Assembly (NCBI GenBank): GCA_910589375.1
Contig: CAJUTK010000001.1
Location: forward strand, 124,001 to 188,000
DNA from: an uncultured Bacilli bacterium
GTDB taxonomy: Bacteria; Bacillota_I; Bacilli_A; RF39; UBA660
Direction: 5' to 3'
DNA: 64,000 bases
The notes beneath the pieces were generated by a model. The model did no database searches. It had not been told where the DNA came from and saw only the letters and a program-made list of their open reading frames with translations. Shown here piece after piece: positions 8,463 through 18,938 of the stretch (the first letter of the stretch is position 1; the number at the start of each line of letters is the position of its first letter). Both the position numbers and the translations under genes were made by a program.

Positions 8463-9635
8463 CTTAATACGTTTATGTAAAATATTTTTATACCCATTTA
8501 CACCTGGCTGATCATAATAATTAATTTTTAATAGATAACTTCCTAACATTGCACTCATTTCAAAGAAGAAAATCAAATATCCTAAATTTTCCTCTGAAAT
8601 AGTATCTAATGTAATAATAGAAGTTGGCACATGTCCCTCAAAATGTGCTTGCGCTACACTCTCCATTGCTATTTTATTTACAGTATCTAATGTCTTTTTA
8701 TATTTCTCTAAATAAACTTCTTCATCAGAATGAACAAATAACGTTGTTGAGAATAGCATGTCAATTCCATCTTGATAATATTGACCTAAAGAATGAAGAT
8801 CTCTCGTATTAATAGTAGAAACTGGGAAAATTCCCTTACCATCTTTTCCTTGAGATTCTCCAAATAATTGTTTTAACCATTCTGAAAAAGAAGCTAGCTT
8901 TGGTTCATAAATATCAAAGGATTCTATTGTTTTATTCATATTATATAGTTCATGTCTCAATTTTGTGTAATAATAACAATCTTCTAAATTCTCCTTTGCC
9001 TCTGTTGCTCCCTTAAATAACTCTTCTATAGAAAATCCTGCTACTGCAATAGGAAGTAATCCTACTGGAGTAAGAACTGAAAACCTTCCACCAATATTAT
9101 CTGGAACTACAAATCTTTGGAAACCTTTTTGATTAGCTAATGGGAGTAGTTCTCCACTATTCGCATCTGTAGTTACAAAGACACGTTTAGCGCATTCTTC
9201 TTCCCCATATTTATTTTCCATAAAATCTAAGATCATATCAAAAGCAATGGCCGGTTCTAATGTTGTGCCACTTTTAGAAATAACATTTACCATTACTTCT
9301 TTATCCTGCAAATAATCAATTAAATCTGCCATGTAATCACTAGATAATTGATATCCAGCAAAAAGAACTTCTGGTTTTTTAGTTCCATAATAAGGAGATA
9401 AAGCATCGATAACTGCTTTAGCTCCCATATAAGAACCTCCTATACCAATTACTAAAAATACATCGCAATTATTACGAATGTAACTCGCAGTAGATTCAAT
9501 AGAGTCTACACATGATTTGTCAAGGTCATACCAACCACTCATATGTTTATCTTTCAAAAATCTTTCTTTTATTTCAGATAAATCATAGTCTTCTAGTTTT
9601 TTATACTGATACTTTTTAAAATCAAAAGTAATCAT
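8451..9635 (-). CDS. pgi: Glucose-6-phosphate isomerase
   Basis: Interconverts glucose 6-phosphate and fructose 6-phosphate in glycolysis. Diagnostic segments: GIGGSYMGAKA (residues 64-74) for phosphate binding, GGRFSVLTPVGLLP, GESQGKDGKG and DLHSLGQ. At 394 residues it is shorter than the roughly 450-residue Bacillus enzyme, mainly through shorter ends, but all core motifs are present. The ATG at 9635 overlaps the TGA of the upstream glucan synthase (ATGA), and AGAGGTG lies just before it, so translation is probably coupled. This pairing links hexose-phosphate supply with glucan synthesis; that link is inference. Confidence 0.95.
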   Translation of the reverse strand: MITFDFKKYQYKKLEDYDLSEIKERFLKDKHMSGWYDLDKSCVDSIESTASYIRNNCDVFLVIGIGGSYMGAKAVIDALSPYYGTKKPEVLFAGYQLSSDYMADLIDYLQDKEVMVNVISKSGTTLEPAIAFDMILDFMENKYGEEECAKRVFVTTDANSGELLPLANQKGFQRFVVPDNIGGRFSVLTPVGLLPIAVAGFSIEELFKGATEAKENLEDCYYYTKLRHELYNMNKTIESFDIYEPKLASFSEWLKQLFGESQGKDGKGIFPVSTINTRDLHSLGQYYQDGIDMLFSTTLFVHSDEEVYLEKYKKTLDTVNKIAMESVAQAHFEGHVPTSIITLDTISEENLGYLIFFFEMSAMLGSYLLKINYYDQPGVNGYKNILHKRIKEDG

Positions 9636-12600
9636 TTAACACCTCTTTTTCTAATATTTACATTAACATTATGAATTTCGCCATCATTTATTAATTCAAT
9701 TTCTTTTACTACTTTACCATCAAGACGTATTTCTTCATTATCTCTATTATTATTTACATTAATAACATAAGTAGAACCTTCATACTGATAAGTTATCTTA
9801 TAGTTTTCCCATTTACTTGGAATAGATGGCAATATATAGAGTTTATTTCCTACTTTGTTAAATCCTAAAATACTAGTAATCGCAACACGATAGAACCATC
9901 CGCTAGAACCAGTATACCATGTCCATCCTCCATGTCCAATAAACTGAGGATTACTGTAGATATCAGCTGCAATGACATAAGGTTCTACTTGATACTCATC
10001 TACCCAGTTTTTAGACATAGTATGATGAATTGGATTAACCATTTGGTAACAATGATATGCCCTATCATTTAATCCTAACTTTAATAATGCCATTACCCAC
10101 CATGATACAGAGTGAGTATATTGCCCACCATTTTCACGTATGCCTACAGAATAATCTTTAATATATCCTGGGTTGTTTTTAGGATTAGAAAATGCTGGTG
10201 TTAATAACTGAATAAATTTATGTTCTTCATTTATTAAATTATCCTCTACTGATTTTACAATAGATTTCAACTGATTTTCTAAGGCAACATCTGTAAGAAT
10301 TGCCCAGCTTTGAGAAATTAAATCTATCTTACATTCTTCATTTTCTTTGCTACCTAATTTATCACCATTATCAAAGTATGCACGTAAATAATAACTTCCA
10401 TCCCATGCATTTTCTTGTAAGGATTTTTTTAATTTTTCATTAAATTCTTCATATTTTGAAATATCTTCATTTTTATAAGTAGATGCTAGCTCCATAAAAC
10501 GATTAACTACTTCATAGGCAAAGAATCCTAACCATACACTAGTACCTTTTCCTTTTATACCAACATGATTCATACCATCGTTCCAGTCTCCACCACCCAT
10601 AAGAGGAATTCCATTCTCCCCTATTTCATGGAATAATTTATCCATAACTAAAACTAAATGGTCATAAAGAGTTACTTTCTCTTCACTATAAGTGAAAGAC
10701 ATTCCCCGTTCTTCTTCATCTGGGAATAACAAATCTCCCTCTACAAACGGAACAAGTTCCTCTAAAATATCAGCTTTTCCAGTTATTCTAATATATTCTA
10801 AAGTCGCATATACTAACCATAAATAATCATCTTTATAACGAGATCTTAAACCAAAATGATTTTCTACATGCCACCAATGAAGAACATCGCCTTCTTTAAA
10901 TTGATGTTTCGCACAAACTAATATCTGTTTACGTGCTGCTTCACTATCTACAATACAAACATTCATAGAATCTTGTAATTGATCTCTGAAGCCAAATGCT
11001 CCTCCTACCTGATAAAAACCTGATTTTGCCATGATACGTGATGCGAAAGTCTGATATAAATACCAATTATTTACAACAAAATCAAATGACATATCTTCTG
11101 TCTTAACTTGAATAGTACCAAGTTTCTTTTGCCACCATTCTATTGTTTCTTGAAGTTTTGCCTCTACATAAGAAAGCTTTTTATAATTTTTAACTTGTTT
11201 TTGAATACTATCTTTATTTTTTTCACATCCAAGTAAAAATGCAAAAGTAATAGTATCTTTCTTTCCTAGATTTTTTTTGATAAAAATACTTTTAGAGATA
11301 ACTGCATCAATATCTACTTTTGATATTTCTTCGGTACTACTCATATAAACAATGTTTTCTTTAAAATCCATAGCATATTTATTCTGGATTGTTAAGAAAT
11401 TATTAAGTTCATAATAATTGCACACTAAATGTCTCACTGTTTTTTCTTCGGATACACCAAGTACTGGATTAATCCAATAACAAATATCTAATTCTAAATC
11501 TTTTAATGAAAGATTTTTTAAAGTAAATAAAGCTACTTTTACATTATCTTCTGGCGGTACAAAATAAGTAACATCAAGTTTATAATCTTTATTTTTAAAC
11601 TTGAATTTACTATATCCCATACCATGAATACAATCATACCAGTTAATCAACTGATTATTAATAGAGATACCTTCAGATTTATCATCTATTATAGTATCGT
11701 TAGTCCATGAAGTAATTTTATATTCACGGCTGTTATCACTATACGTAAATCCATTATCATTATTCGTAATAATAGTACCAAATTTGCCATTTGTTAATAC
11801 GTTAGACCAAGGCATTGGTGTGTTTGGATTCGTTATATGATATTCTCTTCCGTCTTTAGTAAAACCACCATATTCATTTTCAAATACTAGTTCCTCTGTT
11901 TCATTTGTGTTCTCACTAGTTAATATATTCTGTTCTTGATAATCATTAATTTTATTTTCTTTTTGTAATCGGTCAATCTGTTCTCTTAAAGAATTATTAT
12001 AAACAGTATTAAAAGTTAATCGAGCAATACTTCTAAATAAATTTACCTGCTCTTCACTCATCTTATTTCTATCTAATACAATTACACGTCCTGGCGTATT
12101 AGAAAAACTGTTAATAGCATACATACGATATAATTCATCATTTACTACTTTAGAAATCGTTTTAGCATTCTTTTCATCAGAACTATTAATAATTACTAAA
12201 TCAATAAAAATACATTTACTCTTATAGTATTCAAAAGTTTTTAATAATTCTTGTACTAAACTAACAGAACCAATATCATTAATCTCGACTAATATAATTG
12301 GTCTATCACCACTAACTCCAAAACTCCATAAAGTATCTTGTCCTAGCTTATTTTCAGATAATAATTGTTTTCTATTCTCATTTATATTAATTCTACTCGT
12401 CTGATATAAATAGTTAAGCATCATATTATATAAATGAACATCTGCTCCTAATACTCCTAACTTCTTAGTAGCTGAATTTACCATCATAGTGGCTAATTCA
12501 AATGCTTCATCGATAGAATCCTCATCACCATAAGTATTTACAATAGACAATACTTGTTCCTCAGACTTACCAAATCCATTAATCATATAAATAGTTACTT

Positions 12601-15600
12601 CATCACCAGATGGTATCTCTATACGATTACGAATACTACTAATTGGATCTAAATTCTCGCCTACATAATTAGTCAACTTCGTATGAAGTCCACTTGGATC
12701 ATGATAGTTCGTACCACGGGCAATAAAATGACTTCTTTCGGTCTCATAAGTATATGCATCTAATGGATTTTCAATTAATAATTTACTAACCATATAATAT
12801 TTATCTTTACTACCACGAATTCTTCTATTTAAAATAAGAGAATTAGATTCTTCATGATAACTGGATTTTATAAACATACTATTAAATACTCTGTGACCAA
12901 TATCTGCATCTCTCTCACATAAAATTGGTTCAGTATAAGTTGTTAATTCCAACTTCTTAGCTTTTGAAGAAACATTTTTCAAAGTAATTTTTCTAATTTC
13001 TGCATTATGACTTTTAGTAACAATAATTTCTGAATTAGTAACAATATCATTATCTACACGCATATATCGAATGCGGTCTAATGAAAATACTACGTTGTAT
13101 CTATCTGGCTTTACATTAGTAGGAGCATAGGTATTACTCCATACTTTATTGTTTTCTAAATCACGAATATATAAAAAGTTACCATATTCCTGCTCTGTAA
13201 TTTTACGATATCTATTTAATTGAATTGTCTTATATCTACTAAAACCTGAACCTCTATCATTTAATAGAACACAATACCTAGAATTTGATAACACAGATAC
13301 TTCTGGTCTAAGCGAAATATAAGAATATTCACGAATATCATTTTCAAAAGATTCTTTCTCATAGTCGTATTCTTTGTATTTTACAATCTTTAAGTCAATC
13401 ATTGGCTCAATTTGAACTTTTTCTTTATTTAATACATCAAATGATTGTACGCGTATATCATCGTAGAAATAATTTTGTATAGTATTTTCACATAAGAAGT
13501 TTGCAAGAGAACATAAAATCATTCCTTGATGATGCGCAAAATAAGAAAATATTGGTGTTTTATCTTCATAATCATAAGATTCAAAGAACCCATAATCACC
13601 GTACATCTTTAGTTTCCTAAACTTTTGTAAATTAGAGCAAACATCTTTTGGAAATTTAGTAATCGCTAAAGCTGAACTATAGGGAGAAAGTACAATCCTT
13701 TCTTCTGAATTATCCCTAAATTTTAAATATGGAGTACCAAATGCTTTATACTTATAATTTTGAGAATCATCTAATAAATTATAAGCAGTTTCACTAATTC
13801 CCCAAGGCATATCACTATCAATACTACGCATATATTCTTTTTGGCAATAATAAGCAAAATAATAACTTTCATCTAAAAGCGTATTAGAATAATCCTTCAT
13901 CCAAATAAGAGGCATATAATATTCAAAAGAAGTTCCTGACCAAGATAGTAATCCTTTTCTACCTTGATAAGTAGTTAATGTCTTATCTAATAAGAACCAA
14001 TGCTGTTTTTTAATATCTCCCTTTGCAATTGCTACAAAACTGGTAAGTCTTGCCTCACTTGCAAACTTATTGTAATGGAATGGAATTAATTGTTCATTGT
14101 AAGCATCATATCCACAGCTAAATACCATCTCTTCTTTGTTAAACAAATACTTGAAATTCGTTTGTCTAATTAAGTTTTCTATTCTATTTTTTAAATTTTT
14201 ACTTCCATACTTTTTAACAAAGGATTTGGTAACCATTAAAGCTGCCACAAAATTTCCACTATCTACTGTAGAAATAGTTGGTGGATGCATTCTTTGTAGT
14301 GTTTTTACATTATACCAGTTATACAAATGACCATGCCATTTTTCTAGTTGTTCTACTGTCTCAATTATCTTTTCAATACGATATAAAGCATCTTCTAAAC
14401 TTGTAAATTTCATTTCAAACGCACTAATTAAAGCCATCAAAGAAAAACCAATATTCGTTGGAGATGTCTTAATATCTTCCTTTACCTCTCTATTTAACTG
14501 GTAATTATCAATAATTAAATAATTATTTTCTTCATTTAAGAAACGATCATAAAATTTCCATGTATCTTGTGCGAGAGTTTGAATAGAATCCATTTCCTTT
14601 TTTGATAATTTATTTGTTTTATGGTCAATATCTTTACTTATTAAATAGTAGACTGTGTTACTGACAAAGAATACTAAACTAATTCCTAAGGCAATTGTAA
14701 AATATTTTCTTTGAAAGAAATAAACTAGGATTAATAATAGAAAAGATACAAGATAATTAACTTTAAAATGACTTAAGTACGTTGGAAAAGTATTTTTAGT
14801 ACTTTTTACTGCTTCATCTGCTGTTATCCATGCTAATAAATGCTTATGACTTACACGCAAACGATAAATAGCTCTCATAAAAGCATCTGTATATAATTTT
14901 GCATTATAAGGTAAAGCACTAAAAGTAGATAATGTCCTAATAAATACCGCTTCAAAGCCATAGGCAATATTCTTATAATGTTTAATTTTTAAGGTACGTT
15001 CTTTTTGAATCTTTAATTTATCTTGAATATAGAAAATAATTGGTAGAATTAATACAAAAAGAACAAATAATATCCACCAAGCAGGATTATTCTTACCAAT
15101 GAGTAAGGCCGCGAATAAAATAACAAGTAAAAATAAATCTACTAATCCACGCCTAATGTTATCAAATATTTTAAAACGCTCTATTAAATTTAATGGAGAT
15201 TTTTTAGGATTAACCCAAGAAATTACTTGCATATCTCCTCTTGCCCATCTATGTCTTCTTGTAGCATCTGCTAAAAAAGTAGAGGGAAAGTCATCAATTA
15301 CTTCAACATCAGAGACAAATCCACAACGTATATAATTTCCCTCTAAAAGATCATGACTTAAAATCTGATTTTTTGGAAATAACCCATTTAAAACTTCATC
15401 AAAGATAGCTAAATCATAGATACCTTTTCCCCAAAAGCTTCCTTCTTTAAAAACATCTTGATAGAAATTAGCAATTACTTTACTATAAATATCATAACCG
15501 CCAATTCCAGCATAAATTTGAGTAAAGAATGATTGATTAGTAGACTCTACATCTACACTAACCTTTGGTTGCATAATTCCATATCCTTTAACAATTTTAG

Positions 15601-17302
15601 TATGTTCTTTATTAAAGATTGGCTTATTTAAAGGATGCGCCATAGCACCGACTAATTGGAACGCTGATCCCAATACTAATTGAGTATCTTGATCTAATGT
15701 AATCACATACTTAATCTTTTTATGAAAGTCATTAAAACTATGGCCTGTATAGTATTTTTCTTGATCTTCTAAAGATAACTTTCCTAATAATAAGCTGTTA
15801 AAATGCTCTAAAGCACCACGCTTTCTTTCATAGCCTAACCATTCCTCTTCTGACTCATTATAAACTCTCTTACGGTAAGCGAAATAAAAGATATCTTTTC
15901 CATATTTTTTATTTAACTTTTCAGCCCGTTTTAAGCCAACTTCTAAAATTTCATCATCATATGGTTCAATTTGCTTATCACTAGAAGAGCAGTCTCCTAA
16001 TAATGTAAAATATAAATTGTCGCTTTTATTTGCTAAATAATAAGACTCCAATGAATCAAACATTTTCTCTACTTTTTCAGTATTTTTTAAAATAGTAACA
16101 ATTACTGTCATAGTAGCACAACTTTTAGGAATACCATCGCTAAAGTCTAATTTAGGAATTGGTTCAGGACCGTAAATTTTTAAATACAGTCTACTTGCTA
16201 CCTGTACTACCACTTCACTTATTGGAATTAATAATAATAAAAAGCCAATTATTCTAAAAGATAGAAAATATTTTGAAAGTATAAAAGATAAAATAGCAGT
16301 TAAAATAAAGACCAAGCTTACATAGACCCTAGCTCTTAATGCTAATGGCTCTTTTTTCTGTAAATATTCACCAATATGTTTATTCTCACGTGTTGCTAAA
16401 GCAATAATACTCTTTGCATAATCAAATTCACTCTGATGATTTTTCTTTGCATTTTGAATAATCATTCCACGATACATCTGCTTTGTCTCTGTTGTCATTT
16501 GTCCATAGTAAGAATCCATAAGCAATACATATTCCGTTTTGCTTATTTTTCGGTATAATTCCTCTATTTTCATTCTATTAATTTTTACAATACTATTAAA
16601 TATATTCGCTACTAACATATTTTCAGCAGCAGAGTTCTTATATACTTCTTCAATAATTTGGTTTAATTTGATGCATTTTCTATCTAAAATTTCATTTAAT
16701 TGTTTAAATACATCATTAGAAATTGTACCTAATTCTTTTAAACCAGCATTTAATCTTTCTACATAAACAGGCCTACTAATAATATCTTCATTTAAAGTAA
16801 TGTAATCTTGTAAATTGACTTCATGATATTTGTTAACATCACTTTCAATCGTCTCAATTAAAGCTTTTACTTCAAATGAATCTTGTAGTTTTTTTTCTTC
16901 TCTTTTGCACAATTCCACTAATTCATCAATTAATACTAAAAAGGCTACCACCCCAATAGAATTAATTTCATGATACGTAAAGCGATAATTAAAATTATCT
17001 TGATAGCGATTTAATTCTTTAATGAAAGTAGATACATCTATCTTATACTTATTTCTTTTCAAAATCTTATGCAAAATATCATAAAGATTTAAATTCTCAT
17101 TAAAAGCATGGTGATAAGCCTTTCTATCTTTTAAAAAGCCCTTAGTTGCTTTCTTTTGTTCTACTATTAAATAATAGTTATCTATTATCCATTCATTGGT
17201 TGTTCCAATATAACAATGATTCTTTGTCAATTGTGTTAAATATGTATAATAGGAAGATAATGTTTTCATGTTATTATTATAGGTTCTTTTGTACTTTTTC
17301 AT
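9632..17302 (-). CDS. Cyclic beta-1,2-glucan synthase-type protein (GT84/GH94)
   Basis: A 2,556-residue multidomain membrane protein. Start 17302 is chosen because the GGAGG site lies between it and the upstream in-frame ATG at 17314. In order: helical N-terminus (1-325); two membrane segments (about 325-370); GT84-type glycosyltransferase with LDQDT near 535 and RRHRWARGDMQ near 690; membrane segments near 725-765 and 855-890; a glycoamylase-like (PF10091) domain near 950-1285, which in characterised synthases performs cyclisation; two GH94-type beta-sandwich regions (from about 1330 and 1820); a GH94 catalytic (alpha/alpha)6 domain with GGDWNDGMN near 2242, where phosphorylase-type processing fixes chain length. 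It would build beta-1,2-glucan from UDP-glucose. A TATAAT box lies at 17332-17337 (minus). Domain assignment is firm; the product is inferred. Confidence 0.92.
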   Translation of the reverse strand: MKKYKRTYNNNMKTLSSYYTYLTQLTKNHCYIGTTNEWIIDNYYLIVEQKKATKGFLKDRKAYHHAFNENLNLYDILHKILKRNKYKIDVSTFIKELNRYQDNFNYRFTYHEINSIGVVAFLVLIDELVELCKREEKKLQDSFEVKALIETIESDVNKYHEVNLQDYITLNEDIISRPVYVERLNAGLKELGTISNDVFKQLNEILDRKCIKLNQIIEEVYKNSAAENMLVANIFNSIVKINRMKIEELYRKISKTEYVLLMDSYYGQMTTETKQMYRGMIIQNAKKNHQSEFDYAKSIIALATRENKHIGEYLQKKEPLALRARVYVSLVFILTAILSFILSKYFLSFRIIGFLLLLIPISEVVVQVASRLYLKIYGPEPIPKLDFSDGIPKSCATMTVIVTILKNTEKVEKMFDSLESYYLANKSDNLYFTLLGDCSSSDKQIEPYDDEILEVGLKRAEKLNKKYGKDIFYFAYRKRVYNESEEEWLGYERKRGALEHFNSLLLGKLSLEDQEKYYTGHSFNDFHKKIKYVITLDQDTQLVLGSAFQLVGAMAHPLNKPIFNKEHTKIVKGYGIMQPKVSVDVESTNQSFFTQIYAGIGGYDIYSKVIANFYQDVFKEGSFWGKGIYDLAIFDEVLNGLFPKNQILSHDLLEGNYIRCGFVSDVEVIDDFPSTFLADATRRHRWARGDMQVISWVNPKKSPLNLIERFKIFDNIRRGLVDLFLLVILFAALLIGKNNPAWWILFVLFVLILPIIFYIQDKLKIQKERTLKIKHYKNIAYGFEAVFIRTLSTFSALPYNAKLYTDAFMRAIYRLRVSHKHLLAWITADEAVKSTKNTFPTYLSHFKVNYLVSFLLLILVYFFQRKYFTIALGISLVFFVSNTVYYLISKDIDHKTNKLSKKEMDSIQTLAQDTWKFYDRFLNEENNYLIIDNYQLNREVKEDIKTSPTNIGFSLMALISAFEMKFTSLEDALYRIEKIIETVEQLEKWHGHLYNWYNVKTLQRMHPPTISTVDSGNFVAALMVTKSFVKKYGSKNLKNRIENLIRQTNFKYLFNKEEMVFSCGYDAYNEQLIPFHYNKFASEARLTSFVAIAKGDIKKQHWFLLDKTLTTYQGRKGLLSWSGTSFEYYMPLIWMKDYSNTLLDESYYFAYYCQKEYMRSIDSDMPWGISETAYNLLDDSQNYKYKAFGTPYLKFRDNSEERIVLSPYSSALAITKFPKDVCSNLQKFRKLKMYGDYGFFESYDYEDKTPIFSYFAHHQGMILCSLANFLCENTIQNYFYDDIRVQSFDVLNKEKVQIEPMIDLKIVKYKEYDYEKESFENDIREYSYISLRPEVSVLSNSRYCVLLNDRGSGFSRYKTIQLNRYRKITEQEYGNFLYIRDLENNKVWSNTYAPTNVKPDRYNVVFSLDRIRYMRVDNDIVTNSEIIVTKSHNAEIRKITLKNVSSKAKKLELTTYTEPILCERDADIGHRVFNSMFIKSSYHEESNSLILNRRIRGSKDKYYMVSKLLIENPLDAYTYETERSHFIARGTNYHDPSGLHTKLTNYVGENLDPISSIRNRIEIPSGDEVTIYMINGFGKSEEQVLSIVNTYGDEDSIDEAFELATMMVNSATKKLGVLGADVHLYNMMLNYLYQTSRININENRKQLLSENKLGQDTLWSFGVSGDRPIILVEINDIGSVSLVQELLKTFEYYKSKCIFIDLVIINSSDEKNAKTISKVVNDELYRMYAINSFSNTPGRVIVLDRNKMSEEQVNLFRSIARLTFNTVYNNSLREQIDRLQKENKINDYQEQNILTSENTNETEELVFENEYGGFTKDGREYHITNPNTPMPWSNVLTNGKFGTIITNNDNGFTYSDNSREYKITSWTNDTIIDDKSEGISINNQLINWYDCIHGMGYSKFKFKNKDYKLDVTYFVPPEDNVKVALFTLKNLSLKDLELDICYWINPVLGVSEEKTVRHLVCNYYELNNFLTIQNKYAMDFKENIVYMSSTEEISKVDIDAVISKSIFIKKNLGKKDTITFAFLLGCEKNKDSIQKQVKNYKKLSYVEAKLQETIEWWQKKLGTIQVKTEDMSFDFVVNNWYLYQTFASRIMAKSGFYQVGGAFGFRDQLQDSMNVCIVDSEAARKQILVCAKHQFKEGDVLHWWHVENHFGLRSRYKDDYLWLVYATLEYIRITGKADILEELVPFVEGDLLFPDEEERGMSFTYSEEKVTLYDHLVLVMDKLFHEIGENGIPLMGGGDWNDGMNHVGIKGKGTSVWLGFFAYEVVNRFMELASTYKNEDISKYEEFNEKLKKSLQENAWDGSYYLRAYFDNGDKLGSKENEECKIDLISQSWAILTDVALENQLKSIVKSVEDNLINEEHKFIQLLTPAFSNPKNNPGYIKDYSVGIRENGGQYTHSVSWWVMALLKLGLNDRAYHCYQMVNPIHHTMSKNWVDEYQVEPYVIAADIYSNPQFIGHGGWTWYTGSSGWFYRVAITSILGFNKVGNKLYILPSIPSKWENYKITYQYEGSTYVINVNNNRDNEEIRLDGKVVKEIELINDGEIHNVNVNIRKRGVK

Positions 17303-17374
17303 ATTTTCCTCCATCTATTTTCTCTAATCCCATTATAACAGAAATAAAACAAAAAAAGAAGGGTTCTAGTAAGC

Positions 17375-17397
17375 AAAAAAGACCATATTATGGTCTT
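17375..17397 (-). terminator. Terminator after the HTH-array gene
   Basis: AAGACC (17379-17384) pairs with GGTCTT (17392-17397), extendable inward, with a T run on the minus strand. It directly abuts the stop codon of the HTH-array gene and ends the MscS operon. Confidence 0.8.
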
Positions 17398-18693
17398 CTA
17401 ATAAGTCCTTCCAGGTCCCCTCCAAATATAAGTTACAGAATTTGCTTCATTCATACAAGGAGTCCTTTCTTCGAATCCTTCAAAAAGTTCTTCCTCACAA
17501 TTCCATAAATCTTCCTCTGTCAAAGAAAGTCTTTCTAATAATAACGCCCTATCTTCTTTTGATAAATCTGATGATAAAAGAGAAACCGCTTGATATAAAT
17601 GATATTTTTTCATAACTTCTAATATTCTATTGTGCTTGCTTGTAATATATTCTTTATGTTCTTCTTGTATATCTTGTTTCATCAACTCTTCATATCCTAA
17701 TTCTCTATATTTATCATAAAGAGCATTTCTGATATCTCTATTTGCATAATTTTCCCCAGATAAGAAAATGCTTGCAGCAATAGCTTCTTCTACATTATCT
17801 CCTTTTCTCATTCTATCAGTAATATACCGATGAGGTAATCTTTCTTTAATAAAAAAGTGAGATAACAAAACATTTCCAAGTGAAAAAAGATAACTGTTAA
17901 AATTACGTTGTCCTTCATAAAGATATATATTTATTGCTTCTTCTGGAGTACATCCCCTTTTTTTAATAGAATAAAATATAGATTCATAATTATACTGGTT
18001 TTGTAAACAATATTGTGCAAGTGTTACATCACCCATCATGATGACTTCTCCTCTATTTCTTGGCTCACTTTTTAGATAATGGGCTATTGCTTCTTCTGGC
18101 GTAACTCCATTTTTTTTAATATAGTGAAAAATAGCATTATAATTATATTGATTTTCCAAACAATATCGAAACAAAGTAATACTTCCTACCATTAAAACTT
18201 CCCTATTGTAAGAAGATACTAATTTTTCTATTTCTTCTTCTGTATATTCTCTATCTGGATCTAACTTAGATTCTAAAAAATATTTAGGAACACCTGTTAC
18301 AAGAGATATTTTATAAATGCTATAAAAACCTTTTCTAAACGGATATTTTTTTGAAATATTTTTCTTAATAGATTCTACCGCATCCTTCACAGTCATTCCT
18401 TTTTTCAATCTGCGATAGATAGGCTCTTCTGAAATATTTTCCATAGAAGCAATCTCTTCTACTGTATATAGTCCATCTAAATATGGATACTTTTTTGCTA
18501 TTCTATTATTAGTTTTAGGTTTTGTCTTAAATACTTTCTGAGATTGTTTTTTACCTTCCTCTATTGCATCATAAAGACTAAAACCCTGTTTTAAATATTT
18601 ATAAAGTGTAGAAGGAGCAAGTTCTACTTTCCCAGCTATTACTTTAGCAGATAACATTTCTCCTTCAAATTCATATAACTTTCCCTTATACAT
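17398..18693 (-). CDS. Protein with six tandem HTH-like modules
   Basis: A 431-residue soluble protein of unknown function. Six related modules of 35-45 residues are visible, at about 13-47, 76-110, 123-160, 166-207, 216-258 and 270-310. Each has a short helix, a turn, and a second helix ending in the pattern I-x-x-x-x-[KR]-x-G-x-[ST]-x-x-[ED]-A-[IV]; modules 4 and 5 are nearly identical over NQYNY and TPEEAI. The pattern matches HTH-like DNA-binding repeats common in Firmicute phage and nuclease-associated proteins. The C-terminal 120 residues are helical and acidic. It lies 8 bases after the small acidic gene and is last in the MscS operon. DNA binding is inferred from the pattern only. Confidence 0.72.
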   Translation of the reverse strand: MYKGKLYEFEGEMLSAKVIAGKVELAPSTLYKYLKQGFSLYDAIEEGKKQSQKVFKTKPKTNNRIAKKYPYLDGLYTVEEIASMENISEEPIYRRLKKGMTVKDAVESIKKNISKKYPFRKGFYSIYKISLVTGVPKYFLESKLDPDREYTEEEIEKLVSSYNREVLMVGSITLFRYCLENQYNYNAIFHYIKKNGVTPEEAIAHYLKSEPRNRGEVIMMGDVTLAQYCLQNQYNYESIFYSIKKRGCTPEEAINIYLYEGQRNFNSYLFSLGNVLLSHFFIKERLPHRYITDRMRKGDNVEEAIAASIFLSGENYANRDIRNALYDKYRELGYEELMKQDIQEEHKEYITSKHNRILEVMKKYHLYQAVSLLSSDLSKEDRALLLERLSLTEEDLWNCEEELFEGFEERTPCMNEANSVTYIWRGPGRTY

Positions 18694-18701
18694 ACTAATC
18701 C

Positions 18702-18935
18702 CTACTTATTTGTATTTTGATAATAATTTCTATCTGATATTTGAATAGATAAATTTTCTAATTCTTCTATTTCCTCTTCATTTAAAATATTATCAATATG
18801 ATATAAAATTTCTGTCAATGTTAAACAGGTCTGATAAGGAATATTATATCTATTTAAAATAGCTACCTCCTCATCTGATAGCCAAATATTATGTCCCCTA
18901 TCTTTTAAAAATCTTTTTTCAAAATCCTCATTCAT
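18702..18935 (-). CDS. Small acidic protein, unknown
   Basis: A 77-residue acidic, helical protein (segments RHxIWLSDEEVAILNRYNI and a long Glu-rich helix around NILNEEEIEELENL). I recognise no domain. A GGAG site precedes the ATG, overlapping the end of the MscS gene 3 bases upstream, and the HTH-array gene follows 8 bases later. The tight packing suggests it works with the HTH-array protein, but no direct evidence is visible. Confidence 0.7.
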   Translation of the reverse strand: MNEDFEKRFLKDRGHNIWLSDEEVAILNRYNIPYQTCLTLTEILYHIDNILNEEEIEELENLSIQISDRNYYQNTNK

Positions 18936-18938
18936 ATT

